From Calothrix parasitica NIES-267 (GTDB taxonomy: Bacteria; Cyanobacteriota; Cyanobacteriia; Cyanobacteriales; Nostocaceae): a DNA stretch of 64,000 bases. The notes under the pieces were generated by a model. It ran no database searches and was not told where the DNA came from. It saw nothing but the letters and a program-made list of their open reading frames with translations. Made by a program: the position numbers and the translations under genes. Below, piece after piece: positions 54,479-63,474 of the stretch. How positions within the stretch are numbered: the first letter of the stretch is position 1; each line of letters opens with the position of its first letter. Location of the stretch: contig NZ_AP018229.1 in NCBI RefSeq assembly GCF_002368095.1, positions 47,663 through 111,662 of the forward strand, written 5' to 3'.

Positions 54479-54500
54479 TTACCCAAAACGTTTTGGGTAA
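54479..54500. promoter_or_regulatory. parS candidate 2, downstream of parB
   Basis: Identical to 54051-54072, starting 4 bp after the parB stop. It could also fold as an RNA hairpin and double as a weak terminator, but the exact copy inside parB makes a protein-binding role likelier. Confidence 0.85.
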
Positions 54501-54532
54501 AATTGGAAAAACCCTAAATCTCCTTGCCTGTC

Positions 54533-54808
54533 CTACTTCTCCCTCAACTTCCGCTCCTCAATTTTTTCAAGCAATAACTGCTCATACTCCTCTGCCGATT
54601 TCAGCTTCTTCAATAATTTCTCTTTATGGGCGCGTACTCTCTCAAGCTGGTCTGTCACATAATCGGTTTCTAAAAATTCCTTGAAAATCCGGACTTGCTC
54701 TTCTTCTGGTGGCAACCGCCCAGCAATTGCCCCATCGTTTTCATCAAGCCGCTTCCATCTTGCAAGTTGTTCCGGTGTTGGCTGATAAGCTTTGGATTCT
54801 TCTGTCAT
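54533..54808 (-). CDS. small coiled-coil protein
   Basis: 91 aa: MTEESKAYQPTPEQLARWKR, then two charged helices with heptad-like E/K/L pattern. No family recognised. It is 13 bp behind the start side of the YhcG-type gene's 3' end (54821), so the two are probably one leftward operon. Confidence 0.6.
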   Translation of the reverse strand: MTEESKAYQPTPEQLARWKRLDENDGAIAGRLPPEEEQVRIFKEFLETDYVTDQLERVRAHKEKLLKKLKSAEEYEQLLLEKIEERKLREK

Positions 54809-54820
54809 AAGTTTAAACCA

Positions 54821-55837
54821 CTATAAAATCTTAGAAAGACCGCTAATTATTTCTTGTTCGTCTGGTAACTGATTTTGCAATTCCTCTGGTAGTTTGTAGG
54901 AGACTACTGTGGTTGGCTGATTTAATTGACTAAGTGTGTACTCCATCACCGTCTCATTCTTATTTCTGCAAATCAGCAACCCAATAGTAGCCTCGTCTTG
55001 GCTTGATTTTACCTGCTTATTAACTGCTGTCATGTAGAAATTAAGCTGTCCCAAGTAATCCGGTTTAAAATTAGTAGTCTTTAGCTCAATGACGATAAAC
55101 CTTCTCAAAATATAATTATAAAAAAGCAAATCAATAAAGAACTCTTGACCTCCAACTTCCAGCTTGAATTGCCTTCCCACATAAGCAAAACCCTTACCAA
55201 GTTCGAGCATAAATTTAGTAATATTCTCAATCAAACTATTTTCTAGCTGCTTCTCATTCTCTAAATTGCCCAGTTCCAGAAAATCCAGCACGTAACTTTC
55301 CTTAAAGGATTGCTTGACCAGTTCAATCTGATTATCAGTACTAATTGTCTGCTCAAAATTGTTAAGACTTTTCCCTGCTCTCTGGTAGAGATTCAAACCA
55401 ATCTGATGGTCTAGGATAGTTCTTGACCAGCCATTCTCAACTGTCTTGTTAATGTAAAAGCTGGCTTCTTGCCCATCCTTGATTTTATCGATAATTAGGC
55501 GAGTATGACCCCAGGGAATTTGTTCCACAGCTTGTGGAACTATTTGGTTTTCACTGCAAAACAAATACAACCTTCTCATGTAATGAAGATTAACTTTACT
55601 AAACCCCTTCAGTTTCGGAAAAGCCAGTTTCAAATCTTGCTCAATCTGACCGATTAGATTATCTCCCCAAGAAGCCTTAGCTTGTTTCTCCACAATCTGC
55701 TGACCAATTTGATAGTAAAGCTTAATTAATTCCGAGTTAACCGTTTTAACGACCTTTTGGGAACTAGATTTTATCTGCTGCTTGAGATTTTCTATAAATT
55801 CTTTGTAAGTTTCATCTGTAGTTAAAATACTGGACAC
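54821..55837 (-). CDS. YhcG/DUF1016-family PDDEXK nuclease (paralogue)
   Basis: 338 aa. Same architecture as the protein at 2898: VNSELIKLYYQIGQQIVEKQ, ASWGDNLIGQIEQDLKLAFP, GFSKVNLHYMRRLYLF, GHTRLIIDKIKDGQEASFYI, and a nuclease core FYVGRQF-like AYVGRQFKLEVGGQEFFIDL with FIVIELKTTNFKPDYLGQLN (D and ExK). Predicted DNA nuclease, often carried on mobile DNA. It leads a leftward operon with the coiled-coil gene. Confidence 0.9.
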   Translation of the reverse strand: MSSILTTDETYKEFIENLKQQIKSSSQKVVKTVNSELIKLYYQIGQQIVEKQAKASWGDNLIGQIEQDLKLAFPKLKGFSKVNLHYMRRLYLFCSENQIVPQAVEQIPWGHTRLIIDKIKDGQEASFYINKTVENGWSRTILDHQIGLNLYQRAGKSLNNFEQTISTDNQIELVKQSFKESYVLDFLELGNLENEKQLENSLIENITKFMLELGKGFAYVGRQFKLEVGGQEFFIDLLFYNYILRRFIVIELKTTNFKPDYLGQLNFYMTAVNKQVKSSQDEATIGLLICRNKNETVMEYTLSQLNQPTTVVSYKLPEELQNQLPDEQEIISGLSKIL

Positions 55838-55902
55838 AGCTAAAGTAATTGAGGCGGAATTACTTTTTGGTCAAAGCCAGTACTTTATCTAAAACCCCCT
55901 AT

Positions 55903-56175
55903 ATGTCCAAGAACCAACTCCAACAGGAGTTAAAAACCCAAGCTTTGAAAAGTTATAACATTTTTGAATTATTACCCCATCAACAGTTGTGGAGATTGCA
56001 ATTTCAGGTTGCCGATAATTCTTGTTGGGAAATTGTTGCTCTAAGTAATGACCGAAAAACGATAGTAGCTAAGTGGGTTAGCGGTAAAACAACTATTGGC
56101 TTACTAAATTTATCAGGTGAAAGAGTTGGAACAATAGCTGTAAAGGATATTGTGGAATTGTTTGATGAGTTTTGA
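55903..56175 (+). CDS. small hypothetical protein
   Basis: 90 aa from the ATG at 55903. Alpha/beta: LLPHQQLWRLQFQVADNSCW, IVALSNDRKTIVAKWVSGKT, IGLLNLSGERVGTIAVKDIV. Unrecognised. Divergent from the YhcG-type gene. Confidence 0.55.
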   Translation: MSKNQLQQELKTQALKSYNIFELLPHQQLWRLQFQVADNSCWEIVALSNDRKTIVAKWVSGKTTIGLLNLSGERVGTIAVKDIVELFDEF

Positions 56176-56394
56176 TTCAGATGAAATTAAACAACTGAAA
56201 ACTAAACTTTCATTTTTTTCGCTGATTGCTGGCAAAAATCAAGCAAGAAGCTTCATACTATACTGTCATGGTGCGAGTTAAAATTGGAATATATTGGGAT
56301 TTATGGCACTTTTTAGCTTATTTTGGGCATAATAAGAATTAGAATACAAAATAGTTTTTTTATCTATAAAATACAAGGATTTATTTAAACAAAT

Positions 56395-56952
56395 ATGACT
56401 TTTCAAGATACTTACGATTATAAAAAAATTCCACCAAAAATAACTGCATATAAAGGTCAAATATTTCGCTCTCAGCTAGAAGCTACTTGGGCAATGTTTT
56501 TTGACTGGTCTGTGTATAAATGGGAATACGAGCCGCAAGAAAGAAATCTTTTTCGTGGCTGGCTTCCTGATTTTAAAGTATGGCTTAATCCTGAAGACTG
56601 CCCTATTTATTGTGAGGTCAAGCCTCTGATGTTAATAGAAGTGCCTTCCGCAATCGCTTCTAAAATTATTCAAGCTGAATCTCGATGCTGTGGTGAAAGT
56701 GATAACAATGTCATTACTGCAATACTGGGAAAACAAGCCCCCGTATGGCATAACAAACAACCTTCTTTGGGATGGGTTTCTTTTGGTAAGAAGGGTTATG
56801 AGCGAAAGTGGCAACCTATGCCTATCACTAATGCTCAAGTTGCTGAATTTCGCTGGAATTTTGCTCAAATTCGGGTTAAAAGACAGTTTGTTCACGTAAG
56901 AGACGCTACAAGAATTTTTTTGCTCTCCCTGGAAAACCAAAATCGAAGTTAA
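56395..56952 (+). CDS. PDDEXK-fold nuclease-like protein
   Basis: 185 aa. A small T7-endonuclease-I/VSR-like nuclease pattern: FRSQLEATWAMFFD (Glu), then EYEPQERNLFRGWLPDFKVW (Asp), then CPIYCEVKP (ExK). Cys and Trp residues are frequent after residue 100. Such single-domain nucleases occur on phages and plasmids. No partner methylase adjacent. Confidence 0.7.
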   Translation: MTFQDTYDYKKIPPKITAYKGQIFRSQLEATWAMFFDWSVYKWEYEPQERNLFRGWLPDFKVWLNPEDCPIYCEVKPLMLIEVPSAIASKIIQAESRCCGESDNNVITAILGKQAPVWHNKQPSLGWVSFGKKGYERKWQPMPITNAQVAEFRWNFAQIRVKRQFVHVRDATRIFLLSLENQNRS

Positions 56953-57646
56953 AAGGTGGGAGGAAGATAATTTCTTATAGCTATCTTTTGGGAAACTATT
57001 TACTTCCCCTTGTGCTTCTTCCCAACCTGCTCGGCAAGCTTATTACTCAACTTCAACTGATACTGATTTTTATTATCTTCATAAGTCAAAATTGTTCTGG
57101 GGTCAGCAAGTCAATTTAAGTGTTGCACTTTCCGGTAATCTCCTCCAGCTAAATTCAGGACATCAGTAATCCCGGAGTGTTTAATTTTGTGAGGCGACAT
57201 TTTTTTCTTATCCCAGCTTTTTTAGAAGCGTCCTGGAAAATGAGGTGTATATATCCCATCTGCGGTTAAAACTTTACCGTCAGAAGACAATTAAATTGCT
57301 ATTTCTACTCATCTTCAGAAACTTTACTACTAAATTATCGTTAACTACTTGGTGCTAAATGTGCCGCTACATATGGAATAGCAGCATTATGACCGCCTTT
57401 GCTGACTTGAATTTTGTACCGTTTTTACAGCAATTATTAACGCCCAAATGGGTGCAGAGAAAGGACATTCTCGCAACATAACTTAACGCAGCAAAATTAC
57501 TGAAATTTTAATTTTTTACATACCCAATACAACAAGGCAATTATTTCAGATATTTTCTGTAATAAGCCATAAATAATATTAAGAAAATCTTAAGTGTGTA
57601 CTCAAATTGTTGGAAAATGGTTTTGTGAACTGTTTGACAATTTGCG
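56953..57646. other. gene-free stretch with recombinase remnant
   Basis: Contains the leftward remnant at 57000-57230. The rest (57230-57640) has no ORF; it should hold the promoter of the recombinase at 57647 and, possibly, its recombination site, which I could not pick out. Confidence 0.5.
57000..57230 (-). pseudogene. C-terminal fragment of a tyrosine recombinase with in-frame stop
   Basis: Reading leftward gives KMSPHKIKHSGITDVLNLAG, GDYRKVQHLN, stop (TGA), LADPRTILTYEDNKNQYQLK and an intact end before TAA at 57002-57000. The normal family sequence is HxIRHSGIT...GGDVRKVQxLSRHADPRTxxxYDDN, so the His-x-x-Arg and catalytic Tyr are present but the stop lies inside. The N-terminal two-thirds are absent. 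Confidence 0.75.
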
Positions 57647-58825
57647 ATGTCTAGCGAGAAGCCACACAATGCCGGAGATAACCATAGTTCTAATTTTGAG
57701 TCACTTAGCTTAACTCAACCATTACCTCTGACACTAAATCCTGCTGAGGTTTATATTCGCTCGCTTGGCAAAGGATCACGTAGAACTATGCGCGAAGCAT
57801 TAAACGCCATCGCTAAGTTATTGACTAATAATGAATGTGATGCCGCTACTCTCGATTGGTCAAAGCTGAAATACCGGCATACTGCTATTATTCGCTCTAT
57901 TTTGATGGAGAAATACTCTCCGGCAATGGCGAATAAGATGATTTGTGCCCTGCGTCGGACATTGCAGGAAACGTGGCGACTGGAGTTAATGACTAGAGAG
58001 CAGTATTCACGAGCTGCTGACATTGCTTTAGTCCGAGGTAAGAGTCCGCTTAAAGGACGCTCGCTGAATGCTTCTGAAGTTTTTAAACTCTGGGAAAATT
58101 CTTTAAACGACAATTCTAATCTGGGAGCCAGGGATGCTGCCCTCTTAGGAATCCTCTCAGTCGGCTTGCGGCGTAGTGAAGTCACAAATCTTAATTTAAA
58201 TAATTTTAAATCCCGTACCCGCTCCCTCAATTTTCTAAGCAGTAAAAGTAATTCGGAACGAATTTTATATCTGCCAAAACAAGCTGTAGAAGTAATAAAG
58301 CAGTGGTTAGTAATTAGGGGGAAAGAACCTGGTTCGCTTTTATATCCGCTCAATAAAGGACATAAAATTATTCATAGAAAGATGAGCGACCAGGGTATAT
58401 TGCGAGCTTTGCAACGCCGTGGGGAACGTGCGGGTGTACACGGATTCACACCACACGATTTTAGAAGAACTTTTATCAGCGATTTACTGGATTTAGGTGT
58501 CGATATTGTTACGGTGCAAAAAATGGTTGACCACGCATCGCCTAAAACTACTGCAAATTACGATAGACGGGGAGAGAAAGCCAAAAAGCAAGCAATTGAT
58601 TTATTAAATCTTCCTAATATTTCTCTAAACAAAACGCCTACAAAACAAAATAAAAAGCCCAAAGCAAAAAATTCTACTCTTAAATGCCCTAATTGCAAAT
58701 CCAAAGAACTTTTAAAGGAGGGGTTCCAGGTATTGGCTGATGGTAATAAGCACCAACGCTTTAGGTGTCAAAAGTGTGATTATGCTTTTACCCCGCTTCT
58801 ATCTGTCCCCGATAAGAAAGGCTGA
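57647..58825 (+). CDS. tyrosine recombinase with C-terminal transposase-type zinc ribbon
   Basis: 392 aa. N-terminal SAM-like domain (30-130). Catalytic domain: first Arg in LRRSEVTNLN, Lys in the NFLSSKSNSERIL turn, HDFRRTFISDLL (HxxR), HASPKTTANYDRRG (second His and Tyr). The last 55 residues add LKCPNCKSKELLKEGFQVLA, and CQKCDYAF, a CxxC...CxxC ribbon of the type seen in IS1/IS91-like transposases. It ends 48 bp from the left Tn3 repeat and lies outside that transposon. Confidence 0.85.
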   Translation: MSSEKPHNAGDNHSSNFESLSLTQPLPLTLNPAEVYIRSLGKGSRRTMREALNAIAKLLTNNECDAATLDWSKLKYRHTAIIRSILMEKYSPAMANKMICALRRTLQETWRLELMTREQYSRAADIALVRGKSPLKGRSLNASEVFKLWENSLNDNSNLGARDAALLGILSVGLRRSEVTNLNLNNFKSRTRSLNFLSSKSNSERILYLPKQAVEVIKQWLVIRGKEPGSLLYPLNKGHKIIHRKMSDQGILRALQRRGERAGVHGFTPHDFRRTFISDLLDLGVDIVTVQKMVDHASPKTTANYDRRGEKAKKQAIDLLNLPNISLNKTPTKQNKKPKAKNSTLKCPNCKSKELLKEGFQVLADGNKHQRFRCQKCDYAFTPLLSVPDKKG

Positions 58826-58872
58826 CTTGCTCCAACGACTAAAGAACTGCAATCGCGGTTTGTCCCACACTC

Positions 58873-58922
58873 GGCATTGAGCCGAGATACGTGTAAAAAC
58901 CTGCAAGATGGTCTGAAAACTC
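58873..58922. repeat. Tn3 terminal inverted repeat, left
   Basis: Starts GGCATTGAGCCGAGATACGT and ends GGTCTGAAAACTC. The reverse complement of 63950-63999 differs at one base (G/T). Tn3-family ends normally begin with GGGG; here only GG is conserved on the left. Confidence 0.92.
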
Positions 58923-58931
58923 TTGCTATAC

Positions 58932-61901
58932 CTAGCTTTCAATAATTTCGGGTGGAAGTTTCATCGCTGCCTCTAATGGTTGCGGAATCGCCTGTAAATT
59001 CACTACATAATCTCCGTATCTTTTAATATGTCTGGTCACGTAAGGACTCAAAGCTTTAAGATATCTACGGTTAACCTCTTCTCCCTGTGCAGATAGCGTC
59101 TGAATCGCCAGCGACATATCTACCGTGTTTTGTAAAATTACAGCAGAAGCAACTAAATCCAGGTATTTCAATCGCTTTTCTTGTTCAATTGGGTCATTCT
59201 CAGTAATCGCACCTTGTTTGCCAAAGAACACCCAATCAAGAAAATGGTGATATTTCTCCACAACATTAGTGATGGCAGTAATTTCTCGACGCATCCTGAC
59301 GTTGGAGATATATTCCAGCAGGAACATTGTCCGTACCACCTTACCCAATTCCTGGAATGCTTGGTAAAGGCGATTCTTACGACTGTAGCTGCCCAACTTG
59401 CGTAAAAGCGTAGAAGGCATTACCTTCCCGGCTTTTATCGACAATACGACCCGCATCATATCATGCCAGTGGGTTTGAATCAGGTTCCAGTTGACTACAC
59501 CTTTGAATAATGGGTCAATATATTCGTAAGTTGCATCTGGGCTTGGACGTAAAAAAGCACAATCTTTCCAGTTACGGATGCGAGGCATTAATTTGATACC
59601 AAGAAGGTAAGAAATAGCAAATACTGGTGCGGATTGACCTTGGGTATCTGCGTATAAAGAATCTGGTTGAATATCCGAAGTATTTTTTAGTAAACCATCT
59701 AAAATATACACTGCTTCCCAAACACCGCAGTTAATGAAGTGAGTAAACAGAGCGATATATTTATCAGAGACGTGGTGATATGCAATACCACCATAGCCTC
59801 CATAACGAATATGGTATTCACTATGTAGATTATTCTCGTAAATCTCAAATTTGCTACCATCAGCGGCTGCTCTTTTCCCAGTACCCCAGAGATTCGGAAG
59901 GCTAAAACGGTTGAAAGCATTAATCATATCCCGAATCGCTGCTTCAATCTTTGCAGTACTGATATGGCGACGGTTGGTGTAAGAAATCATGTGAGATGTT
60001 ACCACGTCTCTGGAATGACGCGCCATTTGATTCGGTCCGAGATTACATCCGTAACTAAAAGTGGTAAAAATATAGCGCTCCGCAGATTGAGAGAACTTTG
60101 GTTCGCTTCCTGATAGAGGACCAAAATGTCTCGTCCAATTTAACCAATGTTCAACATTGCAGAGTATGTCTAAAATACTACGTTCTGGCATCAGGTCACG
60201 TAATTTATTTTCTAGTTCTTCTACCTCTTTTGGCTCGGAAGTTGATGGAACTCGTGTCAGTACGATTTCTCCATTCTGATTAATTTTTACCTGCTTGTCG
60301 TCTGCACAAATCTTATCTACTTTTTCTGCAACATTCGTCAATTCTTGACGCAAATATTTAACGAAATCTTCTGGGTTCGAGGGAAAGTCAACAGTTGAAC
60401 AATATTCTTCTATCAAAGGTCTGCACTCCGCCCCCGACAGCAATTGTTCTCGGAAATCAGCGTAACTTTCAGAACCAGCTACACAAGCATCTCCTGTCTT
60501 CAAATCCAAAGCCAAGTAAGAAAAAATACAGATTTCTAGCTGCTGACGTACTAAAACCTTAGTTCCATTAACCTCAGATATAACCAGCGTCCGCCATTGT
60601 TTGCTGATAAAATCTAAATTAATATCAAACGGTAAATGCTTACCACGCTTGTGCTGATTATCCAATAAAAACTTCAGTGCATCAATGACAGATTCATCCG
60701 CAGAAGTGCTGCTGATATCCATTGAACGCACTAAATCGAATAAAGATTTACGGTGGCTGTAATAAAATCGCCACATCAATGGTAAGTAATTGTTCGTATT
60801 ATAAGCTGCAATTTCTTCATATTTTTCTAGCAGCAAATCTATACCACCGCCTTCATCTATGATGGTCTGCACCTTACCCCCTAAAGCTTCTTTATCTTGA
60901 GTTTGTTTTGATGCTGTTAGGACTTGTGAAAAGGTATTTAACAACTCGGATGTTTGTACTAAATGTTTCTCCCGTAGCTCCTGCAATCGCTGTTTGGCAT
61001 TGTTTTGAATCTTAAGCATTCGTTTGAGGAACATCTCAACCAGATTGTCACGGGTTTTGACCTGTGCTGAATATAGCAGGCATATCAGTAATGTTCGGCG
61101 TTTAGGTATATTAATATCCCGAAACTCGGATATATCCAAAGCCCTTGCTTGGGCTGCAAAGTACCTTACTTTTGTTGGAGCTACGCTCGATAATAATCTT
61201 TTGGCATTCCCAAAAGTCATGAGAGAATCAAACTTAACCAACAGTTGTTTCATCCCACCAAGAGTTGCACTCCTGGGTGGGGATTTTAGTAAATTGAGTG
61301 TTGCAATTGACTCTTCCGGTTCTCCTACCAGTAGTTGGTCTAAATAAAAAATATCTGTAATTTCTAGAATACTGGATACCCGCAAAAACAGACGGTTGTT
61401 GACCATTGCACGAATGTGACCAATTAAACGGTCAAGTGTACTGAATGCAGGTAATTCGTAGCGCTCTTTAACTAACTCTTCAATTGCTACATTAATTAAA
61501 TCAGCAGGATGATCTAAAACTTCTGCTTGCTTTGCAACCAGGATAGCGATTATTTTCTGGGCTAGTTTATCGTATTGTTTAACTTCCAAGTATGAACGAA
61601 TCGCATTTTGATAAGTGTAACGCTGACGTTCTGAAGGGATTGTTTTTACCCAATTCTGTAAATTTAAACACGACCGTAAATGTTTTATTACAGTGATTGG
61701 CACCAATTCGGGATGTGGAAAATATCCAAGCCGTTGAAAAGATTTCAACATCACCATAAAGCTAAGAAAACCATTATGGCTCTTGGTTTTAGACTTTACA
61801 AACTTAATTTCTTCTGGTGTAGGTGTATAAAGTTCTGCTAATTCTTTAGCATCAGGAAACTGTTTAAATTTGGGATAGGCAGTACGGTTAATTGAGGTCA
61901 T
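58932..61901 (-). CDS. tnpA: Tn3-family DDE transposase
   Basis: 989 aa, the usual length. Begins with the DUF4158 region (YPKFKQFPDAKELAELYTPT, a typical opening). The Tn3 transposase domain (about 590-985) holds RYIFTTFSYGCNLGPNQMAR, AADGSKFEIYENNLHSEYHI, SLYADTQGQSAPVFAISYLL and a final NVVEKYHHFLDWVFFGKQGA with ENDPIEQEKRLKYLDLVASA. Asp residues in AADGSKF and YADTQG and Glu in the late part form the DDE set. The C-terminus points to the left inverted repeat 10 bp away. Confidence 0.95.
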   Translation of the reverse strand: MTSINRTAYPKFKQFPDAKELAELYTPTPEEIKFVKSKTKSHNGFLSFMVMLKSFQRLGYFPHPELVPITVIKHLRSCLNLQNWVKTIPSERQRYTYQNAIRSYLEVKQYDKLAQKIIAILVAKQAEVLDHPADLINVAIEELVKERYELPAFSTLDRLIGHIRAMVNNRLFLRVSSILEITDIFYLDQLLVGEPEESIATLNLLKSPPRSATLGGMKQLLVKFDSLMTFGNAKRLLSSVAPTKVRYFAAQARALDISEFRDINIPKRRTLLICLLYSAQVKTRDNLVEMFLKRMLKIQNNAKQRLQELREKHLVQTSELLNTFSQVLTASKQTQDKEALGGKVQTIIDEGGGIDLLLEKYEEIAAYNTNNYLPLMWRFYYSHRKSLFDLVRSMDISSTSADESVIDALKFLLDNQHKRGKHLPFDINLDFISKQWRTLVISEVNGTKVLVRQQLEICIFSYLALDLKTGDACVAGSESYADFREQLLSGAECRPLIEEYCSTVDFPSNPEDFVKYLRQELTNVAEKVDKICADDKQVKINQNGEIVLTRVPSTSEPKEVEELENKLRDLMPERSILDILCNVEHWLNWTRHFGPLSGSEPKFSQSAERYIFTTFSYGCNLGPNQMARHSRDVVTSHMISYTNRRHISTAKIEAAIRDMINAFNRFSLPNLWGTGKRAAADGSKFEIYENNLHSEYHIRYGGYGGIAYHHVSDKYIALFTHFINCGVWEAVYILDGLLKNTSDIQPDSLYADTQGQSAPVFAISYLLGIKLMPRIRNWKDCAFLRPSPDATYEYIDPLFKGVVNWNLIQTHWHDMMRVVLSIKAGKVMPSTLLRKLGSYSRKNRLYQAFQELGKVVRTMFLLEYISNVRMRREITAITNVVEKYHHFLDWVFFGKQGAITENDPIEQEKRLKYLDLVASAVILQNTVDMSLAIQTLSAQGEEVNRRYLKALSPYVTRHIKRYGDYVVNLQAIPQPLEAAMKLPPEIIES

Positions 61902-62097
61902 TTAAGTAAAAATAGCAACGCCACTGTATAAAAAACGAATTTATAAAATTTATCTCTTATTCTCCAACCAAAGAGTATTTTATATTCTTTTGGGTAAACA
62001 GCTATTTTTTTTGGATAATAGAAGTATGTGTAACTTCTATTATCCAAAATGCACCTCATAAAAGTGCATTGAAAAACAAATTAATTTTATTCAAATC
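61902..62097. promoter_or_regulatory. tnpA promoter region with recombination site
   Basis: Holds the promoter of tnpA and the 16-bp inverted repeat at 62010-62048, followed by a second short stem AATGCAC/GTGCATT (62048-62070). Confidence 0.5.
62010..62048. other. candidate TnpI resolution/crossover site
   Basis: TTTGGATAATAGAAGT (62010-62025) and ACTTCTATTATCCAAA (62033-62048) are perfect 16-bp inverted arms with the 7-bp spacer ATGTGTA, the architecture of a tyrosine-recombinase core site (Tn4430-type IRS, loxP-like). It lies upstream of tnpA inside the transposon, where such sites are expected. Confidence 0.65.
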
Positions 62098-62202
62098 ATG
62101 TCTTGTGAAGAATGGTACAGTGTCAAAATTAGTTATGAAAATGTATTAAAAGAAAGTAATTGGCAGCATACTTATTTATCCCATATGCTGAAGGTTGATT
62201 GA
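62098..62202 (+). CDS. tiny ORF overlapping the next gene
   Basis: 34 codons, MSCEEWYSVKISYENVLKES through HMLKVD. It overlaps the frame of the next ORF by a few bases and could be the true N-terminus of that protein, separated by a one-base frame difference, or a short leader. Weak evidence. Confidence 0.3.
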   Translation: MSCEEWYSVKISYENVLKESNWQHTYLSHMLKVD

Positions 62203-62254
62203 CCAAATTATTGAATCAAAGTACGCTTCAATATTTTTTCCAGGGTTCTCACAT

Positions 62255-62470
62255 ATGAATCTTTCTATACATCCAACTTCTAAACTACGTACACTACACC
62301 GTCGCATCATAATTTATCCAAAAGGGAACTGGTTCACATTACACTATTCTTACTTGGGTAAAAAAGATGTATATAGATATGACTTGTATAAAGTTGTATT
62401 GGCAGAAGTAAAAGATATTCTTTTAGAACTTATGGAACGTCTTGAAAAATGGAAAATAGAAAACCGCTAG
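62255..62470 (+). CDS. small hypothetical passenger protein of the transposon
   Basis: 71 aa from the ATG at 62255 (the frame is open from 62195, TTG). MNLSIHPTSKLRTLHRRIII then WFTLHYSYLGKKDVYRYDLY and a helix LELMERLEKWKI. It is convergent with the tyrosine recombinase gene. Unrecognised. Confidence 0.5.
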   Translation: MNLSIHPTSKLRTLHRRIIIYPKGNWFTLHYSYLGKKDVYRYDLYKVVLAEVKDILLELMERLEKWKIENR

Positions 62471-62488
62471 CTATGTGAAAGCGAATGT

Positions 62489-63391
62489 TTAGAGTTGTAA
62501 TCCGTTTTTTATTAAATTATTAAGTGCTTTACGTGCAACTTCTTCCGCTTTCTTAGAGGTTACTTGTTGATAACGCAATGTTGTTTGAATACTGGAATGT
62601 CCCATCAAGGAACGTAATTCTTCAATACCCATCAATCCGACTCTTTCTGTAGCATATGTATGTCGTAAATCATGGATTCTTATTCCATTTAATTCTGGAT
62701 TTTTATTTGTGATTTCACGCCAATAATCGTGTAGTGTATGATAGCTAATTCTAGTAACTTCTAAGGTAACTGGGTGTTGTGCTGTAAACAACGCATTACT
62801 TTTTTGATGTCTTGAATATTTTAAATATTCATCTAAAGATTTAGCTGCATCATCGCTGTAAAAACACCAGCGTTTTTTATTACCTTTCCCTAATACCTGA
62901 AATTTTTGATTTTTAATATCTATACCTTCTAAATTTAAGGCTAAAAGTTCACCTATTCTACATCCTGTGCGATGTAGCAAGTAAATTATTGCTGACATCC
63001 GTAGGTCATTTTTAGTGACTTTATAGAGTATATTTAATTGTTCTGGTGTTAAATATCTTATTGTATCATCGCTTTTATGCTCGCCTTTTTCTCGTTGTGG
63101 AGAACGCTGCTTTAATCCACGAATTGGGTTAGATTTTATATACCCGGATTCTACTGCAAAATTAAGTAAACTTTGCAGTATTGCTTGATGCTTATGATGA
63201 GTTGTGTATTTTAAGTGACTAAGACTATTTAAATACTCAACTAATGTTTGTTTACTGATAATTTCTATTGACCAACTTCCATATTCTTTGAGCAAAGAGC
63301 CAAGAGTAAATTCGTATGTTCTCCTGGTACTTGGTGCCAGCCCAGGACGCTCCAAGAATTCAACTACAATGGTGGCTAAAGTTACAGTCAA
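62489..63391 (-). CDS. tnpI: TnpI-type tyrosine recombinase (resolvase of the Tn3 element)
   Basis: 300 aa. N-terminal core-binding domain (1-95, LATIVVEFLERPGLAPSTRR, the usual SAM-like start). Catalytic set: Arg in HRTGCRIGELLALNL, Lys in VLGKGNKKRWCF, HDLRHTYATERV (HxLRH), LMGHSSIQTTLRYQQV (His and Tyr). Tyrosine recombinases replace serine resolvases in the TnpI subgroup of Tn3 elements, resolving cointegrates. Candidate site at 62010. Read leftward, like tnpA. Confidence 0.88.
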   Translation of the reverse strand: MTVTLATIVVEFLERPGLAPSTRRTYEFTLGSLLKEYGSWSIEIISKQTLVEYLNSLSHLKYTTHHKHQAILQSLLNFAVESGYIKSNPIRGLKQRSPQREKGEHKSDDTIRYLTPEQLNILYKVTKNDLRMSAIIYLLHRTGCRIGELLALNLEGIDIKNQKFQVLGKGNKKRWCFYSDDAAKSLDEYLKYSRHQKSNALFTAQHPVTLEVTRISYHTLHDYWREITNKNPELNGIRIHDLRHTYATERVGLMGIEELRSLMGHSSIQTTLRYQQVTSKKAEEVARKALNNLIKNGLQL

Positions 63392-63474
63392 AACGCTGAT
63401 AATTTATGTGTTTACAGCAAGGTTTTTTCTAAGCAAATTATATATCTTTTAAGGGTGTAAATGGACAGCTTTTC

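Noticed and set aside
53749..54486. 245-codon reverse ORF opposite parB
   Set aside because: Ser-rich shadow of the parB reading frame; no ribosome-binding site or domain.
54479..54500. Simple terminator for parB
   Set aside because: Possible as RNA, but the identical palindrome inside the parB coding region favours parS; no T-run follows.
57751..58353. 200-codon reverse ORF opposite the tyrosine recombinase
   Set aside because: Entirely within the recombinase coding region, where catalytic motifs show the real frame.
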